Positions 1 to 7,200 of a DNA stretch of 59,908 bases are shown in pieces. Position numbers and translations under genes: made by a program. The notes below the pieces were generated by a model that was given only the letters and a program-made list of their open reading frames with translations, did no database searches and had not been told where the DNA came from. Source of the stretch: Domibacillus mangrovi (lineage in GTDB: Bacteria > Bacillota > Bacilli > Bacillales > Domibacillaceae); contig NZ_MRWQ01000003.1 of assembly GCF_001906925.1 (NCBI RefSeq), forward strand, positions 1 through 59,908, in the 5' to 3' direction. Numbering within the stretch: position 1 is the first letter of the stretch; every line of letters starts with the position of its first letter.

Positions 1-264
1 AGTGATGTGAAGATTACGAGTTGTGAAGCAGCTGAAAAAAATGTCGTTGGCTCGATCCGGATTTCAGAAGAGCTTTCGAAAGAAGCATTGGATCAGTTGG
101 AGGAAAGACGCGAATCGTTGAAAGTAAACGGGCGTGTCACTGAAACATACCGCCGTATTGAAGTAGTAGAAGCTTTGCATATGCTTACTGAAAATACGGA
201 ACCAGGTGCAACGACACGCAGTTATTTTGCCTTGCTGGAGATGGAAGAAGAGATGGAAGTTTGA
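1..264 (+). CDS. C-terminal part of an unidentified protein (5' end outside window)
   Basis: The reading frame is open from the first base of the window and ends with TGA at 262-264, so this is most likely the last 87 codons of a longer gene; the GTG at 7 is not preceded by a ribosome binding site that can be seen. The peptide is rich in Glu, Arg and Leu and predicted helical, ending in a run of acidic residues (EMEEEMEV). No catalytic motif, membrane segment or signal peptide is visible and I do not recognise the family. It is followed by 136 bp of AT-rich DNA before the flavoprotein gene at 401, so co-transcription with that pair is possible but not shown. Confidence 0.5.
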   Translation, partial: SDVKITSCEAAEKNVVGSIRISEELSKEALDQLEERRESLKVNGRVTETYRRIEVVEALHMLTENTEPGATTRSYFALLEMEEEMEV

Positions 265-400
265 TCATATCCCCGGATAAAGAAGAAGACTAAGCAACTC
301 TCTTAACTTAAATTTTTAACCATTAATTACAGAATATTATGAATAATAATAGATATATAGTGAATTTAGTTTCATAAAAACAGCTGAGGAGTGGAGAATA

Positions 401-1639
401 ATGACAGTTAACAACACAACAATCGATAAAGCAAAAGTAGCAACAGAAGGTATTATGCAAATTCCAACTTGGTGGACGTGCCCGCCAGGATATGAAGAAT
501 TGCAAGCAAAGGCACATGAAATTGGGAAAAATGAGCTGCTTCCAAGAGCTGCTATCTCGGATCAAGAAAGCCGTTATCCTCGTGAAAGTTTAACAAAAAT
601 TGCCGAAGCAGGATTTGGAGCAGCTACTTTACCGGCTGAGCTTGGCGGTGTTGGCAGAGGGCTTACTGGTTTTGCTGTATTAGCTGAAAGTTTTGCTCAA
701 TATTGTGCTTCTGCAACGATGTGCTGGGTTATGCATACAGCAGCAACGCAATTAATGTATGTAGCAGGAAATGAAGAACAGCATAAGCGTTTTATCCCTG
801 ATGTGCTTAAAGGAAAAGTGGGCGCTTTAGCTTTCAGTGAACCAGCAACGGGAAGTCACTTTTGGAATGTTGTTAGTACAGCACCGCGCAGTGGAAATGG
901 TTATTTATTGAATGCAGATAAATCTTTTGTTACGAGCGCTGGAGAAGCCGATTGGTATATCGTGGCAACTACGTATCCAGAAAGTACAAATGATGATAAG
1001 TTAATGTTTTTAGTTACAGATAATAATCAAGACGGCATTACACAATACCCATACAATGCAATGGGACTACGTGGAAATTCCAGCGGTCCAATGAAGTTTA
1101 GAGACGTTTATGTTCCTGCGGAAAACCGTCTAGGCACTGAAGGCGGAATGAATTTCCACAATGATAATACACTTGATCCGTTGTTCTTATTAGGAACGGC
1201 TGCATGTTGGACTGGAATTGCACAAGGTGCTCTTAATGCAGCGATTGACGGTGCGAAGAAGAAAGTCCATGCAGATACTGGGAAATCTGTTGCTGGATAC
1301 CAAGTCATTCGTCATGAATTGGCAAAAGCTCAAATTACGATCGACAGTGCAAGAAGTATGCTATATCGTACAGCTGAAGGTCTAGATCAAGCGATTGCAA
1401 ATGGTACGCCGCTAGAGGAATGCCTTTTCCCGATTTGGCAATTAAAAACGCATGCTGCTGACATTGTTATTCAAGTAACAAACCAAGCGCTGCAAGTTTC
1501 AGGTGGTAGAGGTTATTTGACAGGTCAAGTAGAAAAATTCTTACGTGATGGCCGTGCCGGTGCGGTTATGGGACCAACTAACGAAATTTTACGTGAATGG
1601 ATTGGTAAATCATTAATCGATGTTCCTTGGTTCGAGTAA
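401..1639 (+). CDS. Acyl-CoA-dehydrogenase-fold flavoprotein, probable flavin-dependent monooxygenase (DszC/SfnC-like)
   Basis: A 412-residue protein with the three-part acyl-CoA dehydrogenase fold: helical N-terminal domain, central beta domain (ALAFSEPATGS and the SFVTSAGEADW stretch, about residues 145-190) and C-terminal helical bundle ending in a flavin-contact segment (FLRDGRAGAVMGPTNEILRE, about 380-400). In true dehydrogenases this last motif reads EGT with the catalytic Glu; here it is GPT, and the alternative base position used by isovaleryl-CoA dehydrogenase (after LD, about residue 260) is also not acidic. In this superfamily loss of the base is typical of monooxygenases fed with reduced flavin by a separate reductase, such as DszC or SfnC. 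An FMN reductase follows at 1768, which fits. The start ATG has GAGGAGTGGAG upstream. The substrate cannot be told from sequence; a sulfur compound or aromatic amine would be plausible. Confidence 0.7.
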   Translation: MTVNNTTIDKAKVATEGIMQIPTWWTCPPGYEELQAKAHEIGKNELLPRAAISDQESRYPRESLTKIAEAGFGAATLPAELGGVGRGLTGFAVLAESFAQYCASATMCWVMHTAATQLMYVAGNEEQHKRFIPDVLKGKVGALAFSEPATGSHFWNVVSTAPRSGNGYLLNADKSFVTSAGEADWYIVATTYPESTNDDKLMFLVTDNNQDGITQYPYNAMGLRGNSSGPMKFRDVYVPAENRLGTEGGMNFHNDNTLDPLFLLGTAACWTGIAQGALNAAIDGAKKKVHADTGKSVAGYQVIRHELAKAQITIDSARSMLYRTAEGLDQAIANGTPLEECLFPIWQLKTHAADIVIQVTNQALQVSGGRGYLTGQVEKFLRDGRAGAVMGPTNEILREWIGKSLIDVPWFE

Positions 1640-1672
1640 AAAATTGATCCAATGGAGTTTAAGGTGAGACCT

Positions 1673-1708
1673 CTATATCGGAACCGAAGTATGCTGGTTC
1701 CGATATAG
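1673..1708 (+). other. 13-bp perfect hairpin between monooxygenase and reductase genes
   Basis: CTATATCGGAACC (1673-1685) pairs perfectly with GGTTCCGATATAG (1696-1708) around a 10-nt loop. Only GTTTCAATT follows, so the T-run needed for efficient intrinsic termination is poor. It may lower expression of the reductase relative to the oxygenase or stabilise the 3' end of the upstream message. Confidence 0.6.
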
Positions 1709-1767
1709 GTTTCAATTGAACAAATTTTCATCGTAAGAAGCTGTTTCTATAAGGAGGATATATAGAT

Positions 1768-2331
1768 ATGAAGTTACTGGGTATATCAGGAACGATTACA
1801 GGCATAAAACCATTTATTGTCGTTCAAAAAATATTGGATGAAGTAAAGCAAAACCATCCGGAAATTGAAGTCGAATTACTTAATTTAAGAGATTATGATA
1901 TTCAGTTCTGTGATGGGCGTGATCCGTCAACATATACGGGCGATACGAAGAAAGTGATTGATATCGTTTCTTCAGCAGACTTTTACATTATCGGTACACC
2001 TATTTTCCAAGGATCGATCACAGGTGCACTGAAAAACTTGTTCGATTTAATTCATCCGAAAGATCTACGCAATAAAGTAATGGGGTTTATTGCTACAGGT
2101 GGAACGTATCAGCACTATTTAGTCATTGAAAATCAATTGAATCCAATTGCAGGATATTTCCGTGCTTACGTTGCACCGGGATTTGTGTATCTGCAGAATG
2201 ATCATTTCAATCGTCAAAATGAGATCATTGATGAAGACGTGTTACAGCGTTTGACGGCTTTAGGCGAAGAAGTTGTTTTTATGCAAAAAGCATTAAAAGC
2301 GCCCAAGAGCGATTATCAGCCTACAGTATAA
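1768..2331 (+). CDS. NAD(P)H-dependent FMN reductase, SsuE/MsuE type
   Basis: A 187-residue flavodoxin-fold protein. The N-terminal loop SGTITG (7-12) corresponds to the phosphate-binding loop of FMN, and GTPIFQGSITGALKNLFDLI (about 76-95) and ATGGTYQHYLVIENQLNP (about 108-125) match the conserved segments of SsuE and MsuE reductases. These enzymes reduce free FMN with NAD(P)H and hand it to a partner oxygenase. The gene lies 128 bp after the acyl-CoA-dehydrogenase-like flavoprotein in the same direction, suggesting a two-component monooxygenase. GGAGGATAT precedes the ATG at a suitable distance. A strong terminator follows at 2360. Confidence 0.8.
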   Translation: MKLLGISGTITGIKPFIVVQKILDEVKQNHPEIEVELLNLRDYDIQFCDGRDPSTYTGDTKKVIDIVSSADFYIIGTPIFQGSITGALKNLFDLIHPKDLRNKVMGFIATGGTYQHYLVIENQLNPIAGYFRAYVAPGFVYLQNDHFNRQNEIIDEDVLQRLTALGEEVVFMQKALKAPKSDYQPTV

Positions 2332-2359
2332 AGACACGATAAGCAGTTTGCAGAATAAC

Positions 2360-2398
2360 CTCTTTTTCTAACAATTCAGCTGAGAAAAAGAGTGTTTT
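2360..2398 (+). terminator. Intrinsic terminator after the FMN reductase
   Basis: CTCTTTTTCT (2360-2369) pairs perfectly with AGAAAAAGAG (2383-2392), followed by TGTTTTTC. Confidence 0.8.
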
Positions 2399-2731
2399 TC
2401 TTTTAGTTTTATGAAAGATATTCGGATTTGTTACTAAATGAAAACGTTTTAGTGAATAGGATTTTTCTGTACGCAGCCATAGGAGGAAATAGGATTTATA
2501 TATTCTTAGAATTGGGTAAAGCTTAGTGGCAATGAAGAACTGTAGCAAACTCAAAAAAAGAAAAAAGTGAAACATCCATAAGCAGGAGGATAGACCCGCA
2601 GGATGTGGGTCTTACAGATGTTGTTCGTCTGTGTTCCTCTGTCCCTCACTCACCAAAGAGGAGCTTAGGTAAAAAGTGCCGCATCCTGCGACAAAAATTA
2701 AAACGATTTCATTTAGGAGGGCAATTAGTTT
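2399..2731. other. Intergenic region with a cre-like site and two AGGAY-loop hairpins
   Basis: No gene is supported here. TGAAAACGTTTTAG (2439-2452) matches the CcpA consensus TGWAARCGYTWNCW at 13 of 14 positions, 280 bp before the transporter gene. A hairpin with stem GACCCGC/GTGGGTC and loop AGGAT is at 2593-2611, and a second with loop AGGAT on the minus strand at 2678-2692; both resemble modules of the repeat family found at 24327 and elsewhere. AGGAGG at 2716-2721 is the ribosome binding site of the transporter gene. Confidence 0.5.
2593..2692. repeat. Degenerate AGGAY-hairpin repeat modules
   Basis: Plus strand GACCCGC-AGGAT-GTGGGTC (2593-2611) is a 7-bp stem with one G-T pair. Minus strand GTCGC-AGGAT-GCGGC (2692-2678) is followed on that strand by CTTTTTACCTAAGC, close to the TTCTTTACCTGAGT that follows the same hairpin in the long repeats, so this half is a decayed copy of that module whose outer stem partner is lost. 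Confidence 0.6.
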
Positions 2732-3802
2732 ATGAGTTCATTGGCAACTGCAAAAAAGAAACATGGAGAAAAGACAGTACGTTGGGGGTTTATGTGGGCT
2801 TTATGGACAGCCGTCTTATGGGGGGCATGGTATATACCTGGATCAGCGATCTGGTATGAATTCCCTTTCGGTTCTATGGCTATGGCGACAAATGAAGAGT
2901 TTCTAACAGTCGCCGCTGTCATATCTGGTTTAAATGCCACGGCTGTTTTACTGTTTATGTTTATATGGCTTGGCGTGTTAGGGAAGTGGAAAGATTACGG
3001 TCGCACGATTGTTCATTTTAATAAAGTGACGAAATGGTACTTTATCGCTGCCATTTTCGGAGGATTGATGGCCATTTTCGGCAGCTTCTTGGCCATCGGC
3101 TTTATTGGTGGTGTGTTTGCGGCTGTTGCAGGGTTGATGTATCCGATTGTAGGCTCTATCTTAGCGAACAGATGGTACGGTGAAAAGATATCGCGGAGAG
3201 CGGCGATCGGCATCGGACTTATTGTGGTCGGGGGACTTGCCGTATTTGCTCCGGGTATTGTGGGAGAAATACAAAATAGTTCAGGTGCCTGGTTAGGCTA
3301 TTTAGGCGGTTTAATGGCTGCAATTGGCTGGGGAGTGGAAGGAGCGATCGCTGGACGGGCGCTAGACGTTACAGATCCGGATGTCGGCTTAACACTTCGG
3401 TTTACAGGTGAAGTTTTCTGGTGGATAGCAGTCGTTTTACCTTTGTTTCTAATATTTGGAGATGTGCCTATTCTGACGATTATTGGCCAAACATTGACGT
3501 CGGGAGCGGCGCTAATCTGGCTGCTTTTAGCGGGTATCACGTTTGGTTTCTGCTATGTGTCATGGTACAAATCGTTCCCATTGATTGGTGTTGGAAGAGG
3601 ACAAGCAATTGGCGACTTGTATGGGATTTTTTCAATCATTTTCATCAGTATTTTCACACTGACGATGCCAGAATGGAATTTCATTATAGGCGCATTGGTT
3701 GTTATTACTGGCGGGTTTGTTATGTTTACTGAAAAGCGGGACGATCTGGAAGTCCTTCGCGCAGTTCCTTCAGATAAGAGAGAGAAAGAGGAGGCGATCT
3801 AA
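2732..3802 (+). CDS. DMT-superfamily (EamA-type) transporter
   Basis: A 356-residue integral membrane protein with about ten hydrophobic helices beginning near residue 20, arranged as two repeats of five as in drug/metabolite transporters. Gly- and aromatic-rich helices and short cytoplasmic loops fit this family; the C-terminal 25 residues are charged and cytoplasmic. AGGAGG lies 10 bp before the ATG. The stop codon TAA is followed at once by the start of the next gene (3803), and a third small gene lies 27 bp further, so the three form one transcription unit ending at the 4289 terminator. The substrate is unknown. A possible CcpA site lies 280 bp upstream. Confidence 0.8.
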   Translation: MSSLATAKKKHGEKTVRWGFMWALWTAVLWGAWYIPGSAIWYEFPFGSMAMATNEEFLTVAAVISGLNATAVLLFMFIWLGVLGKWKDYGRTIVHFNKVTKWYFIAAIFGGLMAIFGSFLAIGFIGGVFAAVAGLMYPIVGSILANRWYGEKISRRAAIGIGLIVVGGLAVFAPGIVGEIQNSSGAWLGYLGGLMAAIGWGVEGAIAGRALDVTDPDVGLTLRFTGEVFWWIAVVLPLFLIFGDVPILTIIGQTLTSGAALIWLLLAGITFGFCYVSWYKSFPLIGVGRGQAIGDLYGIFSIIFISIFTLTMPEWNFIIGALVVITGGFVMFTEKRDDLEVLRAVPSDKREKEEAI

Positions 3803-4108
3803 ATGCCTAAAATGCATCTTAAAGGAAAAATATTGCAAATCATACGTGATAACACCATGGGGAAATCGGAAAAAGGTATATGGGATTATGAGATAGCCAA
3901 ACAAGTTCTGACAGAGTACGAGCTACAGGGAGCCTATGCGATGGGCAGCGTCCGGATCGCGCTAACGGATTTATTTTCAGGAGCGTTGATTGAAACGAGT
4001 GAAGAAAAGTTAGATAATGGTGAACACTTTGGTAAAGATAAAGTATTATTTAAATATTCACTTACAAGCTTTGGGGAAGATCGGATGAAGGATGCGGGAA
4101 TCATTTAA
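3803..4108 (+). CDS. Small winged-helix-like protein of the transporter operon
   Basis: A 101-residue protein that starts on the base after the transporter stop codon, with AAAGAGGAGG as its binding site inside the transporter's last codons, so translation is coupled. The sequence KGKILQIIRDN at the start, a middle segment YAMGSVRIALTDLFSGALIE that looks like a recognition helix region, and a C-terminal wing-like end (FKYSLTSFGEDRMKDAG) suggest a PadR-like winged helix, but the similarity is only by eye. If right, it may sense the substrate of the transporter. A role as a structural subunit cannot be excluded. Confidence 0.55.
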   Translation: MPKMHLKGKILQIIRDNTMGKSEKGIWDYEIAKQVLTEYELQGAYAMGSVRIALTDLFSGALIETSEEKLDNGEHFGKDKVLFKYSLTSFGEDRMKDAGII

Positions 4109-4135
4109 GGTCAAATAAAAAAAGGAGTGGGTTAT

Positions 4136-4255
4136 GTGCTAGAAATGAATGAATTTTGGGGCTTTGCCTCGGCTCCCTATTTAGCGATTATCGGAATAAC
4201 TGTAATATCAGTCATATGTCTAGTTATAGCGAGGATATATGTGACTAAAATATAA
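4136..4255 (+). CDS. 39-residue single-pass membrane peptide
   Basis: GTG start at 4136 with AAAGGAG 8 bp upstream; the overlapping ATG at 4134 runs into a stop after two codons. The peptide begins VLEMNEFWGFASAPY, followed by about 20 hydrophobic residues and ends ARIYVTKI, so the positive end faces the cytoplasm. Its size, position at the end of a transporter operon and 'short polar head then one helix' layout resemble the small accessory subunits known for some symporters (MetS-like peptides), though here the partner would be a DMT carrier. The family is not identified. Confidence 0.55.
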   Translation: MLEMNEFWGFASAPYLAIIGITVISVICLVIARIYVTKI

Positions 4256-4288
4256 GTCGTTGTTTGCTGATTGAGTAGAATAGGATAA

Positions 4289-4327
4289 AAGCCGTCTTAA
4301 AGAGAAATTTCTTAAGGCGGCTTTTTC
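4289..4327 (+). terminator. Intrinsic terminator of the DMT transporter operon
   Basis: AAGCCGTCTTAA (4289-4300) pairs with TTAAGGCGGCTT (4312-4323) with one G-T pair, followed by TTTTT. Confidence 0.9.
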
Positions 4328-4454
4328 TTATTTTTAAGAATTTGTTTAAGCTTTCTGAAAATAATAGAATAGGAAAGAGGAGAGAGCGTTCAAAAAGCGG
4401 AACCTGAAATAATTATGACTGTTGAGAAAGCGAGATAAGGGAGAGAGCAGTAGA

Positions 4455-5138
4455 ATGAATCATAACGAAAAGACGATCTCGTCCATTGAAGCGGAGTGGC
4501 ACTCACAATTAACGAGAATAGAAACGGCAACATTTGGCATGGGCTGCTTTTGGGGACCGGATGCACGATTCGGGCATTTGCCAGGGATTATCAGGACGCG
4601 TGTCGGCTTTGCAGGCGGCACAAAAGAAAGCCCGACGTATCGGAGCATGGGTGATCATACGGAAACCATTGAAGTAGATTTTAATCCGGAAATGCTTTCT
4701 TTTGAAGAGATTTTACATGTGTTTTGGAACAATCATACGTCAACGAACAGAGTGAATTATAAAGAGCGGCAATATATGTCTATTTTGTTTTATCATGATG
4801 AACAGCAGAAAGAAGCTATTTTGAACGTGAAAAAAGAGTTGGAAGACGAGCGAAAGGAAACGATCGAAACAGAAGTTGTCCCATATTCTGGTTTTGCATT
4901 GGCAGAAGCGCACCATCAAAAGTATTATTTAAAACGGTTTTCCATTGCGATTGATCTATTGAATACTCATTATCCATCTGTGGATGCATTTACTCATTCT
5001 ACATTAATTGCCCGATTAAATGGATTCGTGAGAGAATTTGGCACGTTGAATGACATTAAAAACGAAGTCAGCGAGTGGAACATACGTGAAGATTCCCGGG
5101 AGATTGTGCTAAATATATTGAAGAACATCCGCTGGTAG
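4455..5138 (+). CDS. msrA: Peptide methionine sulfoxide reductase MsrA
   Basis: The catalytic motif GMGCFWG with the nucleophilic Cys is about residue 30, followed by the family pattern of GFAGG, YRSMGDHTETIEVDF and WNNH. MsrA reduces the S-form of methionine sulfoxide in proteins using thioredoxin. I chose ATG 4455, which has AAGGGAGAGAG in front of it; the frame is also open upstream to a TTG at 4422 with no binding site. At 227 residues it is longer than the usual 170-180 because of a C-terminal extension of about 60 residues after the SGFALAEAHHQKYYLKR segment. That extension lacks the usual Cys pair and no MsrB domain is fused. It stands alone between two terminators. Confidence 0.85.
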   Translation: MNHNEKTISSIEAEWHSQLTRIETATFGMGCFWGPDARFGHLPGIIRTRVGFAGGTKESPTYRSMGDHTETIEVDFNPEMLSFEEILHVFWNNHTSTNRVNYKERQYMSILFYHDEQQKEAILNVKKELEDERKETIETEVVPYSGFALAEAHHQKYYLKRFSIAIDLLNTHYPSVDAFTHSTLIARLNGFVREFGTLNDIKNEVSEWNIREDSREIVLNILKNIRW

Positions 5139-5157
5139 AGAGGCACATGTAAAGGAG

Positions 5158-5185
5158 AGCGGCTTGCGCGAGGCAGGCCGCTTTT
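5158..5185 (+). terminator. Intrinsic terminator after msrA
   Basis: AGCGGCTTGC (5158-5167) pairs with GCAGGCCGCT (5173-5182) with one G-T pair, followed by TTT. Confidence 0.8.
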
Positions 5186-5328
5186 AGTTATGAATGATAT
5201 TTTGGATAGACAGATAAAGTTATGATCGAATACGCCTTGGGACTTAGTTTGAAATATGGCTCTAGCTCATTACGAAACGTTTCAATCCCCGGTAAGATGA
5301 ATGTAAGGTAACCGAGGAGGTGGAGAAA

Positions 5329-5685
5329 GTGAAAAGATGTTTGTTATTCGTTGTTGGATTGATTGCGTTCATTGTGTTACTAGCAATGATAGGTCCCATG
5401 ATTTTATTGGGTGTCGGCGTTTTATTGTTGTATGTCATTTTTAAGCAGTTCATGAAAAGTGAATCGACTGCAGGGAAAATTGGTTGGGTAATTACGGCTC
5501 TGCTGCTTCTTAGTACGGTTGTGGCATCCAACATTTATGCGGTTATTGGTCTTGTAGCTGCTTATGCCTTGTATGTTGTGATCTCAAAGTGGAGAAATAA
5601 TGATCATGTGTTAGAAGGGAAAATAGGAGAAGACGATGATCCGTTTACTAATTTTGAACGGCAATGGGCGGAACTGAATAAATAA
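5329..5685 (+). CDS. liaI: LiaI-like small membrane protein of the envelope stress operon
   Basis: The frame is open from GTG 5320, but GAGGAGG (5314-5320) is correctly spaced from GTG 5329, giving 118 residues. Two pairs of hydrophobic helices (about residues 4-45 and 55-85) are followed by a charged tail ending in FERQWAELNK. In B. subtilis LiaI is the membrane anchor of the phage-shock protein LiaH and is induced by cell-wall antibiotics; gene order here (liaI-liaH-liaF-liaS-liaR) identifies it more than sequence does. Upstream, a 10-bp palindrome GAAACGTTTC at 5274-5283 is a possible regulatory site, but I could not match it to the LiaR box. Confidence 0.7.
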   Translation: MKRCLLFVVGLIAFIVLLAMIGPMILLGVGVLLLYVIFKQFMKSESTAGKIGWVITALLLLSTVVASNIYAVIGLVAAYALYVVISKWRNNDHVLEGKIGEDDDPFTNFERQWAELNK

Positions 5686-5705
5686 TAGACAGGAGATCTA
5701 TCTAG

Positions 5706-6344
5706 ATGAATCTATTTACGCGTATTAAACAATCGATTTCAGCGGACCTTCACCATATGTTAGACCGAAAAGAACAACAAAATCCAATTGCAGCATTGAA
5801 CCATTATTTGCGCCAAAGTGAGCAAGAGAAGGATAAGGTAAGAACATTGATTGATCGACAGTATCGGCTGAAGGAAGAGTTTGCGAGGGAATATCGTCAT
5901 GCAAAGGAGCTCGCGGATAAGCGTCTTGAACAAGCAAGTATCGCTAAAAAAGCGGGCGAAGAGGAATTGCATACATTTGCAATGAAAGAGTATGAAGATT
6001 ATCAATCAAGGACAGAAAGAATGAAAGTGTTAGTAGAAGAGTCTGCACAGCAGTTAGAAGCATTAGAAGGAAAATATGAAGAAATGAAACATAAGTTAAA
6101 AGATATGCACGTGCGGCGAATGGAACTGATGGGGCGTGAGAACGTAGCACGCACGACCTATCGGCTTAACAAGGTGATCGCAGATGGATCAGGCAAACAA
6201 TCTTCTCGATTTACTGAAATGGAACAATATATTGACGGGTTAGAGAGAAACGTAAATCAATCTTATGAGCACCATACATTTGACAGCAAAATGGCCAAGT
6301 TTGATAAAGATAGGCCAGTAGATGATCAAGCTGAGGCTTACTAA
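5706..6344 (+). CDS. liaH: Phage-shock protein PspA/IM30 family, LiaH
   Basis: A 212-residue, almost wholly helical protein with long coiled-coil segments (about residues 25-150 are heptad-rich in Lys, Glu, Arg). The N-terminus NLFTRIKQSISADLHHMLD is the amphipathic helix typical of PspA, and the early 'NPIAALNHYLRQSEQE' segment is well conserved in LiaH. These proteins form large oligomers that protect the membrane under stress. It lies 20 bp after liaI with GGAGATCT upstream. A 120-bp gap with an extended -10 and a hairpin separates it from liaF. Confidence 0.88.
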   Translation: MNLFTRIKQSISADLHHMLDRKEQQNPIAALNHYLRQSEQEKDKVRTLIDRQYRLKEEFAREYRHAKELADKRLEQASIAKKAGEEELHTFAMKEYEDYQSRTERMKVLVEESAQQLEALEGKYEEMKHKLKDMHVRRMELMGRENVARTTYRLNKVIADGSGKQSSRFTEMEQYIDGLERNVNQSYEHHTFDSKMAKFDKDRPVDDQAEAY

Positions 6345-6401
6345 CACATACCTTAACAGTTACGTTTACATGATGATCGATATATCCAAAGAGGGATAAA
6401 T

Positions 6402-6437
6402 GTTATACTGAACAGACATAGTATGTAGTGTCTGTTC
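6402..6437 (+). promoter_or_regulatory. Possible internal promoter and 9-bp inverted repeat before liaF
   Basis: TGTTATACT (6401-6409) is an extended -10 element with no good -35. GAACAGACA (6410-6418) and TGTCTGTTC (6429-6437) form a perfect 9-bp inverted repeat with a 10-nt centre that would cover the start of transcription, so it may be an operator or a 5' hairpin. In B. subtilis liaGFSR has constitutive expression separate from the inducible liaIH, and a promoter here would allow the same. Confidence 0.45.
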
Positions 6438-6465
6438 GATTACATATAGAAAGGGGATCTCCTCC

Positions 6466-7200
6466 ATGTTTCAGCGATTGACGACGAATATGTTCAATTG
6501 GATCATGATTTTTGGGGTGATCCTCTTTATTATTGAAATTGTTTTTTTTGATGGCGGGATTCTTTTTTCCGCTTTGTTTTTTAGTGTAGTAACGTATGCT
6601 GGCTGGAAGAAATTAAGTCGCTTATGGGGAAAATGTTTCTTTTGGGGAGGCCTTATCAGTTTAATTATCGCTATTTTGAACATGATCGCTGTACGCTTCC
6701 TTTTTGTTATTGGCATTATTTTATTTCTTGTCCATTATGTGAAAACGAAAAAAGAAGCGGATCGAATTGGGCCGATGTTTCGTATACGAGAGGTAGAAGC
6801 GGCGGCAGAGACGATGATTCAACTAAAACCGTTATTTGATCATAAACTTTTTGATGATCAGAAAACGGAAAATACGGCTTATCAGTGGCGGGATGTGAAT
6901 ATACATGGAGGGTTTGGAGATCGGGTCATTGATCTAAGCAACACCGTTCTTCCGGAAGATACAGCTGTTATTTCAATCCGTCACATTATTGGAAACATCG
7001 AAATTTACGTCCCTTATGAAGTAGAAGTGAGCATTCATCACAGTTCTATTTTTGGCCGCGCCTATCTATTTGGAAACCATCATGAGAATTTAATGAATCA
7101 GTCCCTTCTATATCAGACAGAAAACTATCATTCAACCTATCCACGGGTTAAAATCATTACTTCTTTACTATCCGGGGACATCGAGGTAAAACGAATATGA
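6466..7200 (+). CDS. liaF: LiaF, membrane inhibitor of the LiaRS system
   Basis: A 244-residue protein with about four hydrophobic helices in the first 95 residues and a C-terminal soluble domain. That domain has the YvqF/LiaF pattern: VNIHGGFGDRVIDLSN, then VISIRHIIGNIEIYVPYEVEVSI, the repeating beta-strand arrangement of this family. In B. subtilis LiaF keeps LiaS in its inactive, phosphatase state until envelope stress. AAAGGGGATCTCC precedes the ATG. Its stop TGA overlaps the liaS start (ATGA at 7197-7200). No liaG gene lies before it, in contrast to B. subtilis. Confidence 0.85.
   Translation: MFQRLTTNMFNWIMIFGVILFIIEIVFFDGGILFSALFFSVVTYAGWKKLSRLWGKCFFWGGLISLIIAILNMIAVRFLFVIGIILFLVHYVKTKKEADRIGPMFRIREVEAAAETMIQLKPLFDHKLFDDQKTENTAYQWRDVNIHGGFGDRVIDLSNTVLPEDTAVISIRHIIGNIEIYVPYEVEVSIHHSSIFGRAYLFGNHHENLMNQSLLYQTENYHSTYPRVKIITSLLSGDIEVKRI

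Noticed and set aside
2605-2859. 84-codon plus-strand frame starting at 2605
   Set aside because: It overlaps the start of the DMT transporter in another frame, lacks a ribosome binding site and includes decayed repeat sequence.
5230-5290. LiaR box upstream of liaI
   Set aside because: A GAAACGTTTC palindrome is present, but I could not match it to the known LiaR operator with confidence, and no proper -10 element follows TTGAAA.
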